From NCBI GenBank assembly GCA_030867875.1, contig JAOWCC010000577.1:81387740-81451739 (forward strand): a stretch of DNA of 64,000 bases, read 5' to 3'. Shown piece by piece: positions 31,901 to 46,900 of the stretch (its first letter is position 1; every line of letters starts with the position of its first letter). The notes under the pieces were generated by a model that made no database searches, was not told where the DNA came from, and saw nothing but the letters and a program-made list of their open reading frames with translations. Source of the stretch: Actinernus sp. WN-2022. Taxonomy: Eukaryota; Cnidaria; Anthozoa; Actiniaria; Actinernidae. The position numbers and the translations under genes are program-made.

Positions 31901-34900
31901 TTGAGTAAATACTGACTGGGAAACAATGATGACAAAACAGCACAAAAGAAATCTGATGGCGTCTAGTGCATCCACCTAGAACTTCAAAGTATCTTTGAGA
32001 ACCTTCCATTCAACTGGTTTGACACAAACCTCGTAAGCTGTGACAAATTAAGTTTGTAAATTTTAAGAAATATATGGTACAATTCAGCGAATCTTCCCAA
32101 GCAAACAAACTCGGTCTTTCAACCTCGTTCCCAGGCCATGGTCTTCTGTGCATCCAACATGGCGGCGGTAAATGCTGGATCACGTGATCAGAGTTAAGTT
32201 AACACGGTAGTGTTTCGTTCCATATGGTCCCCTGCATAAACATTTTCTCTACGGTTTTACAGTATTAAGCAGGGAGCTAAACGAAGTATATACCAGCGTA
32301 AGGTTACATGGTGTCATAGAGCAGTGGACAAAAACCAGTATCCCTGGTAAAATGGGACCATCTAAAGACTTTGAAGAACTATGTAATAAGTCTGTAAAAT
32401 ATATGATTAGTATATACCACACCAGTGAATATCACTTTTCGCACGCTCTGGTTGGCTACTCAAACAGTGAATATGATTTAATATTCACCTCCGAGCAAAG
32501 CAGCGATCATCTCGCGCGAGTTTTTGCCCATTTGACAGAAAATAAAATAACTAGTTGGTGCTGGCTATTCACCTGGAGTGTGGTATATACTAAAACAATT
32601 ATTCACCTCCATTTCGGTGAATAATTGTTAAATATACAAATTTACGGCCATTTTTTACAAACATTTGTAGTATAGTTTATTAAACAAGCAGCGGTGTTTT
32701 ATCAGATTTACAAACAGGAAGGCGCAGACCATGTTTTTACAGATGCGATAAAACACTGCTACGAGTTTTTGTAAACGGCTTCAAAATGTCGATGTATAGA
32801 GTCATGTAATTCAGTTATTTGGCGATACGACCTATTTTGGCTGAGAAAATCGAAGTTAAAGTTTATGCAAATCTGGATGAAATCTCTATCACATTTATAG
32901 ATCCCTTCTCGCTCAGTGATTTCCTTTGTTTTTGCTTCATGAATTAATAATGCTAGAGCAGCAGAAACGGTGCAAGAGAAGTTGCAAGGAATATCACAAA
33001 GGGTGACAGCACCTTAAATAATAGGTACAATACCAGTGATACAACGCAATCTTCAATGCTGTTTTCATCTTTTTAGAACCTTACTTAATACTATCAAAAC
33101 AACAAATAGAAGCATGCAATACCTGCTGCATAGCGTTGCACTGCATATACAAATTTCACCACCAGCAAACAAGCGTGGCGCTGTGGTACAATTATTTGTG
33201 GGGCAGAGACTGAGTCGATGGCCATAAAGTTGGTGGACCAAATACCCCTCTGGAATTTTGAGGGAACGTAATATTTGATTTTTCCTCAAAATTTGATGGG
33301 ATAAATACCCCGCCCATGGCAAAAAATATATTTATCATGGGCTACGTAACCCCGCTATCGGGATGTTACGTGGTTTCAGATAGTGCATAGTCATTTGAGT
33401 CCTTCGTCTGCCCCTTCGCCTTACAAATTAAATATCCAATGCATGACCGTAAGGTTATACTTTTTCATAAGTCCTAACATGTATATGGGTTCTAGTTAAC
33501 TAGTGTTCACAAACTATTAGACTATTTTGGTAGCATGTATATGTGTTGCGCATTAATACACTTGTACGATGCAGGTTTACTGAATCTGCCAAGTATTCTA
33601 TTTCCACGATACAATTAGTCAACGCTGTATTACTGTCATTTACAAAGTTTCTAAGTAGCCAGTTTATTGGGTTAAACCAGAAACATATAACAGCAGCCAT
33701 GCTCCGGATTATTCAGTGAATAAAAAGTACCATATTTGGAAAATACAGTCTAGTCTAGTGTGATAGACTAGTCTAAACACAGAAGCTGGTTGCCATTTTA
33801 TTCCATATATGGTCATTTTTATTCGCTGAATAATCCAGAGCATGGCACTGAAGCGAAGTATTGTATGGGCGTTACACGTTTTAACTCCCTCATATGTTTC
33901 TGTTTAAACATATAAATGTTGTGTATTAACACGGTTTTCATATTACACTAAACAATGTTATCGTCAATTTAGTGTTTGTGAGCTCATATTTATAATAGAC
34001 AATTTGCTCTAGATCACAATTTATCACCATGTATATTGAAGTTATAACAGTTAATAAAGATGGCGCATGCGGGTCGTGTGTACACACCCCAATAAGTGGT
34101 TGCTTATTACATGATAAATGTTTTATGTTTGAGGTTGAGCGGGAAGCGAATTAGAATATAACAGCTAAGGACTGTACTCACCAATGTTTCCGAATCAGCT
34201 GATGTCGTCTTGGGCGTTTCTACACCAATATTATTAAAAGGCTCTACTTGAAGTTGAATACTTTCCGAAGGCCTACAAAAGAGAAGTGCTGCATCAGCGT
34301 TGTTTATGCAAAACCTCAGTTTAAAGACCCCATGTCAACCGGCATGCATTACATGGTTGCATACCTTCTGGGAATACTAAAACAATACTAAATTATAGCG
34401 GTTTTCAGTTGAGTGTAGTAAAACCAAAACTAAAGTAATTACATAGCCAATCACAGGAGCAAGTGAAAACACAATGAGCTAATCACAAACTGAAGTAATT
34501 CAGGATTGGTTTTAGAGCGGTTTTCAGTTGAGTGTAGTAAAACCAAACGCAAATTACCCACAGCCGGCCAATCATAGGTGCGAGTAATCACAAGTAACTC
34601 ATAAAATGGCTTCCCTGTGAGCCAATGACAAACCAAAGCAAAGGTAAAACCAATTTGTGTTTGGTTTTACTTTGGATTCTGATTGGTTGGTTTACTTTCT
34701 CAGCCAATAGGAGAGCTTAGTAAACGCAAAACCAAAACACTTCCGACATTCAATTGAAATCCGCTCTACTTGAACCAACCACGAGGCAAAGTAAACGCAA
34801 TCGGAGATACTGTCGCTAAAACAAAACGCCGATTGCGTGATTGCATTTAGTTTTAGTTTAGAACTTGATTGGCTGTTTATTAGAAAACATTTCTCACAGC

Positions 34901-37900
34901 CAATAGAAAAGCTAACCACATGAAAAACCAAAGCAATCACTTATTATTATTGACACTCAATCGAAAACCGCTCTATATCGCAATTGTTCTACACTTCAAG
35001 CTTGGAATTTCATATCATACGAAATTTGCTTGAGGCACGCAAAACGCAACCGTACATGTAGTTAGAGCGGATTTCAATTGAGTGTCGGAAGTGTTTTGGT
35101 TTTGCGTTTACTAAGCTCTCCTATTGGCTGAGAAAGTAAACCAACCAATCAGAATCCAAAGTAAAACCAAACACAAATTGGTTTCACCTTTGCTTTGGTT
35201 TGTCATTGGCTCACATGGAAGCCATTTATGAGTTACTTGTGATTACTCGCTCCTATGATTGGCCGGCTGTGGGTAATTTGCGTTTGGTTTTACTACACTG
35301 AACTGAAAACCGCTCTATTACCCAGTATTGTTTGTACCACCGTTTCATTGCTACGTGATAGCGCGAGACCAAAGTCGTGCCGTGTACTTTGCATTAGACT
35401 TCCGTTGATCTTACAAAGTGGGAAGGCCAATTATCTTACTTGCAAACTACTTTGAATGATTGACGGTAGCCCAATGCAAACTATATATCACGACTTTGTA
35501 TCGCACTATCGCGTAGCAATGACAATTGACTGTGGTAATGATATGGATGAACCTTATCAGGATTCACACACATTTGCAGGAAAAATGTTCCCTGACATTT
35601 CACTAACCAGGAAGCATTTTTCACTGACCTCTAGCTTATGATCGTATTTTTTCCCCAAATATTGAATCGCTATTTTGGGACAGCAACATTGAAAACAGCC
35701 CCAAAAATAAGTATGCGAAGCCTGAAAATAAACATTCCCCGACTTTTCATTAAAATTTCCCTAACCAAAAATTTAAATGCTCTGACCTTCCCATGACCAT
35801 CGGAACCCTGCTTATAGACCACATGAAAATCCAGTGAAGGATCCTTGGGTTGATTCGTGAAGCAAGGCGTCGGTCCAGGAGTGGAAAATTTAGGTGACAG
35901 TGTATTCATGTTATTTGCAACATTTCAAATTTAGGATCTTTTAAACAAGTAGTATGTAACACCTTTTACATTTTGCTGAAAATTAAAACAGCAAGACTGA
36001 CCGACGTCTCTTTCAAGCCTTGCATGTAGTCTATTCTCATAATCGTTGTTTGGTAATATGCCAAGGATGGGATATACATAATGGCAATACATTTAACTGG
36101 AGAAATGAATCCACGTGTATCATGTGTGTTCCATGACACACAATGCTTTTAAAGTATCTATAAGCCCTAGCCAGAAATCATTGATTTGGGCGCAGTAAAG
36201 TGTTTAAAATATTGTTCGACCATTATTAGGTGATTTAAGGTCGTAATGTTGCTTTAAAATGCACGATGAAGCCTTGAGATGTCGTAATTTAAGGGACATC
36301 ATGCTAATGAGTTGAACATGAATTGAGTAATAACATTGAATTTCCTCATTTTAGGTGGCAGAAATTTGATAACTTACAATCTGAGTGAAATATAGTTTAA
36401 TACATGAAGCTGACATAAAACCAAGGGAAAGGAAACTAGAATTAGGTTCTGACTTAAATGTCATTGAAATTTGATTCCTTAATAAACTAAAATACAGTCG
36501 TTAATTATTATTTTTACTGTGTCAGTTATTTTGTTTTCCAGTTTGACTTTTAAATCAAAGATAACTGGCTAGGGCTTACAGGCACTTGAAAGTACCCCTA
36601 CGATCACATTTTCATAAAGCGATGTTTTGCGTATTTGTAAAGTAAAGTTGCTATATGACGATGAGAAGTTTTATTTTTTTGGAGTCGAATCTAGAGTTTT
36701 ATGTCCGCATTACTGTGACAAATCCATTGTCAGCGGAAGTGACGTCATTTTACTCAACACAACAGGAGAGGCTACTCTTCACACAAACCTTCATGCGAAC
36801 TCATAAAGTACATTTTTCCCCAAAGAAAGGAAAAGAACAAAGTTTTGAACAGAAGTACGCCTTTAAAAGAGCGATCTGTTGAGAAAATGATGTCACGAAA
36901 GCAAACCGCTGGATGAAAATCGCGAACTATTTGGAACACACTTCAGTAATGACGAACGTGATTTTGACGGCAAACTCTCCGCAAAATTCATAGTTTCATT
37001 AATTTTGGTCCTTTGCCAATATTTTTCTTACACTTTTTTTTGCTTACATATTTTTCACCGATCCTTAGCCTACTTGCGACAAAATTCAGTCCTTACACTG
37101 ATGGTTTCTCCTCCGGAATATCATCATCATCTGAAATGTCATCATCGCTATCATTGGAAGCCAACGGCGCAGGGACACCACTGACAACTTGATCAGGACA
37201 GCTGGAACAAACAGTGATTAAAGTTACCAAACCATCAACCATAATTTATTTTAAGGAACAGCGATTTAAAAGCCCTAGTAAGTGTCACTGGCAGAGGTGT
37301 ATACAGAATGCATCGTTGTGTTCTGAGATGCAATATTTTCATTGCGCGTACACAGAATTCCAGCAAGCCATATGAATATTAATGAAAATATATGAATAAT
37401 AACGAGAACACTGCTCTGGGAAAAATGTCTGGGGAGATCAGATCAGAGCACTGACTGGCTACGATTATTTATACGACGTAGGATATTCCAGTATCCTCAT
37501 TACTATAATTTCATAGATGCCAGAAATCTGATTGGTTATGATAGCACATTTGAATATGAGGTCTGCCGATTCCAGCTAAATTTAACATAATATACCTTTG
37601 CTCAAATTTTGGGATACATTACATTAAGTGTAGGTATTGTATTTTTGTACAGTGTTAAATTAATTGTTACAAAACAAATAGATGCAACTGAACATGTGCT
37701 CCCATTTGTGGAAGTTAAAGTGCTCCTTAGTCCTAACCCCTAATGAACCGTTGAAAGGTTTGAGTGCTTCTGCGAAGGAATGTTTGGTTTACAGAGAATA
37801 CTCTATGTTCTATGCTTGTTTGAAATGGTGAAAAATTGACCTTTCCTGACCCATGACCGTGTAAGAAAAAGCTAGGTGGACGTCATCTCATTAATGCATT

Positions 37901-40900
37901 ATTCTCCATTGCACCTTTCTATCACAACAACATTGATTTATATAGCATATACAGTTTGTGAGTTGTTAGTAAAGAAAAAAGTCATTTCAGACGAAATGCT
38001 ACATTTAATTGAAATTACTCCAAAGTCGAATTCCTGCCTAACGCCAGGGTTTAACACTTCGTATGTAAACAAATATCAAGGCCTTTCTAGACTTTTTCCA
38101 GCAGTATTTTGAAATCACAAAAAAAACTGCGCACAGAATTCATGACTAGAACTGCTTTCAATAACATGTTCGTCAGGTAAACACTCTTCAATCATTAGGA
38201 TTTCAGTTTTCCAGGAGTTAGTTTTACTTTCCTGGACTCTCCAGCAAGGAAAAATATCCAGGACTTTCCAGGAGGTGTACTAACCCTGTCACACTCACTT
38301 CACAATAAGGGCGTTCAATAAATTGCGGAGAAAGCAGCCGTAAATGAAGAGTAGGTGTCTGTATTTGCTTTATTGCGACAGCCTAACCAGGAGCGACAGA
38401 CAATGTAAACAGCATTATCACATGACCTGTACGCCCCCCACACACTTTCCCTTAGAACCATTTACAAACGTCACGTGATGGGGGTCGTACGGGTCCCGAC
38501 GTGAGCGGGCCAGAAAAAGCCGTCTGACACTGCCCGACTGTATGCTTGTTTGTGTTGCCATTATTATGATTAAAACAAACTACCAGTAAGTGGCCATACA
38601 ATAAAAAAACGTATTTACTGATTTAGATCCGGCGTCATGACCTCTAACTCAGGCAATAAGTACATAGCATGGAGACAAGTAGCCGTCAGAACTCCCGCAG
38701 TGGACACACCGCGGAAAAAATCACGCGCATGCGCTTTTGATGAACCGGCCGCGCGTACGTCTCCCCAGTTTCATGCCGAAACGGCGAACAGAAAACAGAG
38801 GAAATCACCCGTTTTTAATCAAAAGTACGAACGCGTATTTATGTGAAATGTTTCGCGAAAAACAAGAAAACTACTTAAAATCTAAGCCTAAGACTTTTCT
38901 TGATTTGTGATTCACTGTTAGTTTACGAAGTTGTAAAATTATTTACTACAAACGTTTAAGACCTCGGAAACTTGTATTTGAACTTCAGAGCCTTCATTCG
39001 TTCGGCCAGCGAAGCAAAATGTTTTGCCGCGGTGAAGGCAGTACATACCTGTACTTCGCTGCTCTTCTAGATAAAAGAGAAACAGGAACGTCAGGACTAG
39101 GGATGCTATCATCAGGACTATCTTTTTTCATTGATTCGTTAAACACACTATTGACATCAAGGACGAGACCTTTACTTGGATCAACTCTGTAGAAAACATG
39201 AAGTAAGGCATAACAATTACTCATGGCAGCAGGGATTGGTATCAGACAGCAGGCTATGACCAATCATTTCACAAAAATGTCCGATAGATTGTCAACATGG
39301 CAGGACGCTGGTATGACTGCTTTAAGTTTCCTACCGTTCCAGGTTATCATGAACAGCACTGAACTACTATCCTTACTGTCCTACTAAATTATTGTACTAT
39401 TGATCTAACCCTAGGTAGGACAATTGACAGATAGTATAACATTACAACAAAATCCCTGTGGTAGGCCAATGGACTGGCTTGACATATTTTATTACCGATT
39501 TCGTTGAAGTGTGACTATGAAAGTTTCAAGTCGAATTTTTTTATTATTTAAAAAAAATTGTTTTATTTAGCATAAAACAACTATCTCTTAAGTCTTTCAA
39601 ATCAAAAGTTAAGATTCATATCCTGCAGTCATATAGTTAAATCACTAGAGTTTCCATTTGGTACCTTTTCTATTGTTGTATTGTTTCTTTACATTTTATA
39701 CTTATTACTCGCTTTTTGTATTCGTGTATTTATTATGCTACATTTATATTCTCATCTTTTTTTTCTTTTTTTTCTCAGTCCTTAGCTTTATTGCCAATAT
39801 TTATTGTGTAAATATTATTTTAGTTACTCAGCTCGTTTAGCTTCTAATAGTTATTCTGTGTAACTTTTACCTATTATTATTTCTCCTTATTAACCTGTAT
39901 GTAAATCATCTTCTCACCACAAGGTAATAAAGTTGTTGCTGCAAATTACATTAGATTTAAAAGTCTAGGTGATACGCGTTTGACAGCTTTATACCAGACT
40001 AAAATCCGCATTTGATTGACAGTCAGCTGAAAGCAATTTTCCAAACCAGACGTTGAAACTGTCACAGTCACACTTCAATGAAAACGGTAAAAACTGGAGC
40101 CTGTTATAATTACCACCATGCAAAGTTTAATGTTTCGAGTACTCACAGAAGCACAAGTCGCTAAACAGGAATACACTAATAACAACAATTCGTAAAACTT
40201 GTGAAATGTGTGGACTGCAAAAACCAGATTAAAACTTAACATAATGCATGCTACACACAGTTTTGCCCCAGCAACCTTTGCTTAAATCTTAGCATTCAAA
40301 CATATGTCCGTCAGTCAGTCTTTCTAGACACAGTTTTCTAACAAACTCAACTGATAACATACTTTTGGTGTTCTTTGTTTGAAGACGCTATTGGTTCTTG
40401 ACTTTCCACAACTGCAAATAGAATAAAGAAGAAAAGACCATATTGTATGCCATCTCACACTATAAACATATCCTTATAAAACGTCCTCTTAATTAACCTT
40501 TATAGCCCAAGGGGTTTTAACTGATTTTTAGCTATTTCTACAATGAAACGAACCCGTTACCAAGGAATTTTCAACTGACCTATAATACTGGGGGCTCAAA
40601 TTTCTCAGTCGGCTATTTTGAATGCATTGTCGTTGGATTACTAAGAACTGGCGGGAAGTTTGTTTGGGGGAATACAGATAATTTAAAGGGGCTATGTCAT
40701 GGTACTGCGCATGTATCGAGTAATCGCTCGGTTGGTGGCTGTTAATTGGTTACTGTTAATTGGTTACAAACAGTTAAACTTCCCTCCCTCAATGCTTGAT
40801 TGAAAGGATTTTCAATATTTTCTCTGGAGACTGTTTATATACACTATTTGTTAGTCATTTTTGCATATTTGCTTTGATTTTAAGCATCCCACATGGCCGA

Positions 40901-43900
40901 GAGGTCCGTTAGTTAATAGCGAAATCGATGGAAGTAGCTGTTTCCGGCCCGGAACGCGAATGTATAGTCTACTACCGTGACAAAGCCCCTTTAAGGTCTC
41001 GATAAAGGTTCGATGTGTCATTTCGGAAAAACGCGTTTGCAGCGTCGCAATTAAAACCACATAGACGTACAATATGTCGTTTTCAAGGGCTTGAATTGAA
41101 GAAAGTATCTATTTAATCCGTTTTGAACAAAAGTTAAAAGCGTAGATGCTGCATATGACTCCGTCCGCCAGAAGGAGTTCAGTCCTTTAGTCTCTGAAAC
41201 TATTTTTTTCTTAATTGACATCCCTTTCGATTCCCAACTAAATTGTCTCAAATACAGTGTCGGGAATTTTTGATATCTTGCATATACAGATTTGATCCCT
41301 TTTCAAAGTTGAAAAAGTAGTTTTTCATCCAATTTTCATACAAACCAGGTCATAAAACCTCAACGAAAAATAATTTCAAAATTCCCCGACACAGTATGTA
41401 AGGAACGGCTGTTTTCTACAACTCGCGAAAATTTTAGGGAAATTGGACACAACGCGAAAAGGCTGTACTTCAACAAAGTTATGTGGTGTTTTTTTATCGA
41501 AAAGAAGGGCCGAGAAACAGCCCGATCAAGGGTAATCTCGTTAACACAGCCAATTAGAGCGATTCATGTTGTGTTCAGTCTCGGCCGATTACAAATTTCA
41601 GAAGAGCTGCAGAAGAAAGAAAGCTATATAGTTTACCGATGCTCGATACCTCTACAGAAACTATATAGTATCGATTCCAGTTTAATTTCAAGAAGAACAC
41701 TATTTTAGAAGTACAGAAAAATGGCACCACAGTAAGCAAACAATTAATATCAGGCAGGGATAACCATTTAAGCGCTGCTCGACCACACCATGTACACGGT
41801 AGACTGCTAATGCCATTTAATTTCATCGTGCTTGAAGATTGGTCGATTGAAGATAACAAAACTTTATTGCTTGATTCTTTAGACTTTCGGTCTTCGATGC
41901 TTCTAACTTCTTGGAACTTTAACTAAATCCCTCCAGCCATTAACTTTACACCCGCTGCCAAATTTACTCAAACTAAATTATCACAAACTAATTGTGCTGT
42001 TTTTCTCTGTTGTTCTTCTTTTTTGAATACGACATCAAGAACAATCTTCTTTTACACTTTATTGCATTAACGTAGAAATCTTTACGAAGGAAAAGTAGTG
42101 CAGAACATCACAGGATAGCGGGAATGTAATAACATTCCCAGTGAATGGCAGCAACTGTCAATCATTTTTCGCACCTTTTTTAGCGGGATATCAGAAAGTC
42201 GCATTTTAAAGGCTTCAAAAAACATTGCTAGATTGGGGATTTTAGATATAGAATTTGGGAAAAACGTATTTTCGAAACTTTCCATTTTTAACCATTTACA
42301 GACTGCTGGAGGATAACATTAAGTCTGATGAGAGCTTAAATCAGCACTTTCTCGAAGAGCTACATGTAAGTCTCTGCTTGGTGTTTTGACTGAGAACGAG
42401 CCTCATGCCTTGCTCGTAGGATCGACCATGAGTTCTTCAGTCCTCTTGCCATGGGCTTTATAAATGGAGGTCTGGAGCCACCTATCATAGGTTTATTTGG
42501 AATATTGGACAACATTTACTTTCCACTGATTCCAATATGAAGGTATTAGGTCGAAATGGCTGTAGACTTAGTATATATTTTGAAGAATGAAGATGGGGGA
42601 CGACCATGTTGCTGTTTGGTAGGGTTTCCCGGCCAGCCCCCCGGCCAAAATTACAAAGGTTTGACTGAAAATGACTCCCGCTATTACGGACTCTCGCTAT
42701 TACGGAATTACGGACACTTCATGTGGTCCCAAGAGAACAATTAATGTTTTAACACTCGATAAAGCGGACACCTTTGACATATCAGATGACATACTTATGC
42801 ATGAACATTGAAAGTATTCTGTTGTTCCTCATTTGTTATTTTTATAAATACACTTCCACAATGTTTATTTTCGCATCCATTTAGTCGATTTTTCTTGTCT
42901 TTGTTCAATTTGTCTTCGCTTTTTCCTTACAGGCTCTACAGGAGTCAGTCCCTCCTCTTTGTTTTTTCCCCTCGCACCCCGCTATTACGGACACAAAATT
43001 ACCGCCCCGAGGGTGTCCGCAATAACGAGAGTTGACTGTAACGAGTAAATGGCCACAGATGTGCCCTATGGACTATAAAGGGTTAAGAAGTGCCATCCTA
43101 TATTTATAACCAAATCAGACATGACAGCCAACCACAAATTGAAATAAATCATGATTGATTTTACTTGCAAAAGCAATGTAAAAAAAGCATTGCAACGTGA
43201 TCTCATTTTATTTGCCTACCCGCATTGCATTGTGGTCACACTTTAGTCATCTCGCTTACTGCATTGTTGTCGAAATCAAAGTTAATTTTGTCATATGTTG
43301 TCTTACAGGCCGTGGCATCCATCCGTCCTGTATCATTTCCATTGAAAATCACCAAACCTAGATTATCAGAAATCAAACGTACTGGTAACTAAATGCAATA
43401 ACACCCTAAGTTTCTAAATAATTACCCACCATACACTGCAGCAGCTGGAGAGGAGGCTGCTGGTGGAGGAGAGATCTCAGTTTCCATGGCAACTGGGGAG
43501 TCTGGCCTTTTCTCAGTCTGATCCCTTTATTATGAAACATTGTTCAAATTAGAATGTGATTTAACTTATCAGATCCTAACATCACAAACATAATCACAAC
43601 ACACTACAGTCTGAGGCAACGAGAACCAATCACATTGCAGAACAAAAGCAAAGTATTCCAACTTAAGGTTACTTGAGCCAATCAGTGTCGAGTACAAGAC
43701 AATAGCATTTCAACTTGGCAAAGCTTGGCAAATTTGGTCAACTAGTTTTGAAGTCAAAGTCTTTCGAACGAAGAACACGCTAGGATATTTTTTTTTGAAT
43801 GCTTATTTTAGTTTTGCAATGTGTTTAGTACTCACTGGCTAAGTGGCTCTGGTTTCAGTAGAAACACTGTAAAGATTTGTTGACCATTATGCTTTGTGCA

Positions 43901-46900
43901 ACTTTTCGTATGATATGAAATTCCGAGATTCAATGCGTAAGAACAGAAATATAAGTATTATTTTAGTAGTTGTTAGTATTCCCAGAAGGTAATAATCCAA
44001 TCATATAACAACAACACACTCACATTTAGCATAACGGTTGACAGAAGGTCCTTAACCCAGGCCTTTTACAGTGCACCTAATATTTATGTACTGTTTAATA
44101 AACAACCAACAGTGTTTTATCAGATTTACAAACGAGGGTATAGCCCAAGACAGTGTTTTTAGATCTGTCAAAACCTGTGCTGTGGGATTTAAAACCACTC
44201 CTTAAACATTCATTTCTTTTGTTTTTCTTCATGAATTATTAATGAGCTTCATAATGTTATTACAAATATCGATTCTACATCAAGTGAATATTTGTATGAT
44301 ACAATATCGTACAGTATGAGTTAATTACAGACTGAGGTTTATATCTGCAAAATGCTAATGAATGTGATGTCAACAGCGTAATTTACAGTTATGTATTTTT
44401 CATTGGGAATGAAACTATTCTCTGGTTTAGTCAAAATAGTTGGTAGAATCACAGATACAAACTATTATAATTATAATTATTTGTTTACAAAAACGTCACT
44501 TCATATGCACAACTTACGTGCTAGGAGCCATTCGTATGTCTGTAAAGCTATCAAAGTCTGCCCAGCCTGTTTCTGTTTCTTCTGTTGGAGCATTTTGTGT
44601 GTTTCCCCACCCTACATCTGATGCATCCATGGCAACAGTGTCATCCATGGCTACTTCAGCAGGCTCAAATGCATTCCAAGCTGAATAGGAAATGCAGCAC
44701 CGTTAGCTATGACATGTTGTTGTAGAGCGGTTTTCGAGTGTTGTAAAACCAAAATCAAGAGAGCAAGCAAACATGCAATGAACCAATCACGAACTGAAGT
44801 AATTCAGGGTTAGTTTTACTTGAATCCAACTAACAAATCAAACTCGAAAGCAATTACCTAATTACATTTCAACACTATCGAAAACCACTCTATATGCTTG
44901 AAGTGCTGTTACATTGGTGGCATTTGATAGTTAGTTGACAAAAAGTCCAACAGGAGCATGCAATGATTGTTCTTAAACTTAACATAAAGCTGCTGTATAT
45001 GTACATGTACATCGTATACAGGCAGTTGGTTTCATTTTTATGTATTGTTCTTCTTAACCTTCCCACATGTTTATAAAGGGTGTTCTTCCATAATTTTCCT
45101 GTTTGAAAATTGTTCAACTGATAAAACAAATGCTTGTACTAGTTCTGATACCGTGAGCTTGCATCAAGCTGTCAATCTTGGATGTTCTGAATTCAATGGC
45201 AACTAGATTTGAAAGTGCTTCAAACAAAGAAATTGAAAGTGTCTTGAAGAAAACCAATATCAAGAAACAAGACAAATGAACGCATGACTTCTAAATATTG
45301 CCACAAGATTAACACGGTGGACCCGTAATCTAGGGAATTAGAGTTATATTCTCCCTGCCACAGACCATGTTTGTAAATAACTAGTCGATTTGCCTCCTTG
45401 TCAACTGGATTCTTATTCTGTTTAGTTTAAACATGGCCACAGTTTATTAATGTACCGTGTCTATAAGTAAGTGCTATTTATTTTTTGAAAGAGTTTGTAT
45501 TTGGTGTGCAAAAGCAGTTGCTTGTGCTGCACTCTCTTCTCACTACCATAGAAAAATATTGTAACAAGAACTACATTGTATGTGTATAAATCTCTATCTG
45601 TTCACCACTAGTCATTTAAGTTTTGTGCGACATGATACAAGTTCTTAAGTTGATAGGGGGACAAGTGAAATGCTGATCATTCCCTTGCCAACTCTGAGAT
45701 AGATAAGTAATATGAATGTTGTAATTCTTATTTAAAAATTCATGAAATTAATCTCTATAATATAATCGGATTTTGATTTTACCATCAGATGAATCCACCT
45801 CCATCTTGTTCTCACAATCTTTGGTGACTGGTTGTTTAGTTGGTGAGTTTTGTGGGCTGTTGTTTTCATCAGAGAACACTATCCTGTTGTCATCATCACT
45901 ACCTGAGCTGCTGACACTATGCTGTCCTGGTGAAACAACCTCATCCTCGTCACTACCACTGCTTTCACTGTCACTCTCAGAAAGCGTGCTGCAAAGAAGA
46001 TCAATGCACCATGTAATTAGGAGGTATTTTTCAAAATCACAGGCATGGCATTCTTTTCCCTCCCTCCCCCCCCCCCCCCCTCCTCCCTGTCCCCCCTCCC
46101 TGTCCCCCCTCCCTGTCCCCCCTCCCTGTCCCCCTCCTTCACTTTTTGTCCTTGCCTTCACATATAGTGCTGCTCCCCAAACAGACTGCCTGCATTACAG
46201 GCTACAGTGCCACTTTCTAGATATGCTTCAGGGAGCAGGTCAAAACATATGCCCCAGATGAGGGACCCTTTTTTTCACCACACACAGCTGTCAGCGCAAG
46301 GTACCACCTGCATATTTGACCATCTATTTCCATTCTGGGGGGCCTAGGTACAATTTTAATACAGCATATTAAATGATAGCATAAGACAAAACATGCAGTG
46401 TATTTGTTTCGAGATTATGCCACTTAGCTTCAGATATATTTAAGAATATTTTTTTATATGGAGTTTTTTTCTCCAGAGGGGATGGCTGGCAGCAGCTCCA
46501 ACCCCCCTGCCCAAAAATGGGTCTGTCTTGATGGCATGTGTTTTGACCTGCTCCCTCATTCGCCATGCACAAAAGGTTTCAATATGAGGCTCTGGGGCAA
46601 ACTACATTTAGAGCTGTTATTCTATTTGGCAAGAAAAGAATATGTAACCATAAATTTAATTTGCCCCAGAGCCTCACATTGAAACCATTGTGTTTAACAA
46701 GTGAAGCATGTAATTATGTGTATCGAAAGCAGACTATTGCTGACTTGGGATACTTAGACTTGTGGATTGTTTGTTCTTTGGTTTGAGCAAGGTTCAGTGA
46801 TATCTCCTGCTTGGTTCATGTACACAAAAAAAAATGTACATGATCTAAAAACAAAGAACACGTGAACTAGCCTTAAACTGCTTCTTTGCCTTAACACAAG

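Noticed and set aside
38637..38846. 69-codon frame in a GC-richer patch of an intron
   Set aside because: Opposite strand to the host gene, with no conserved motif or splice partner.
45773..46261. 162-codon Ser/Pro/Leu-rich plus-strand frame
   Set aside because: It is the antisense of a PPP6R exon followed by a C/T-rich minisatellite, both of which keep frames open artificially.
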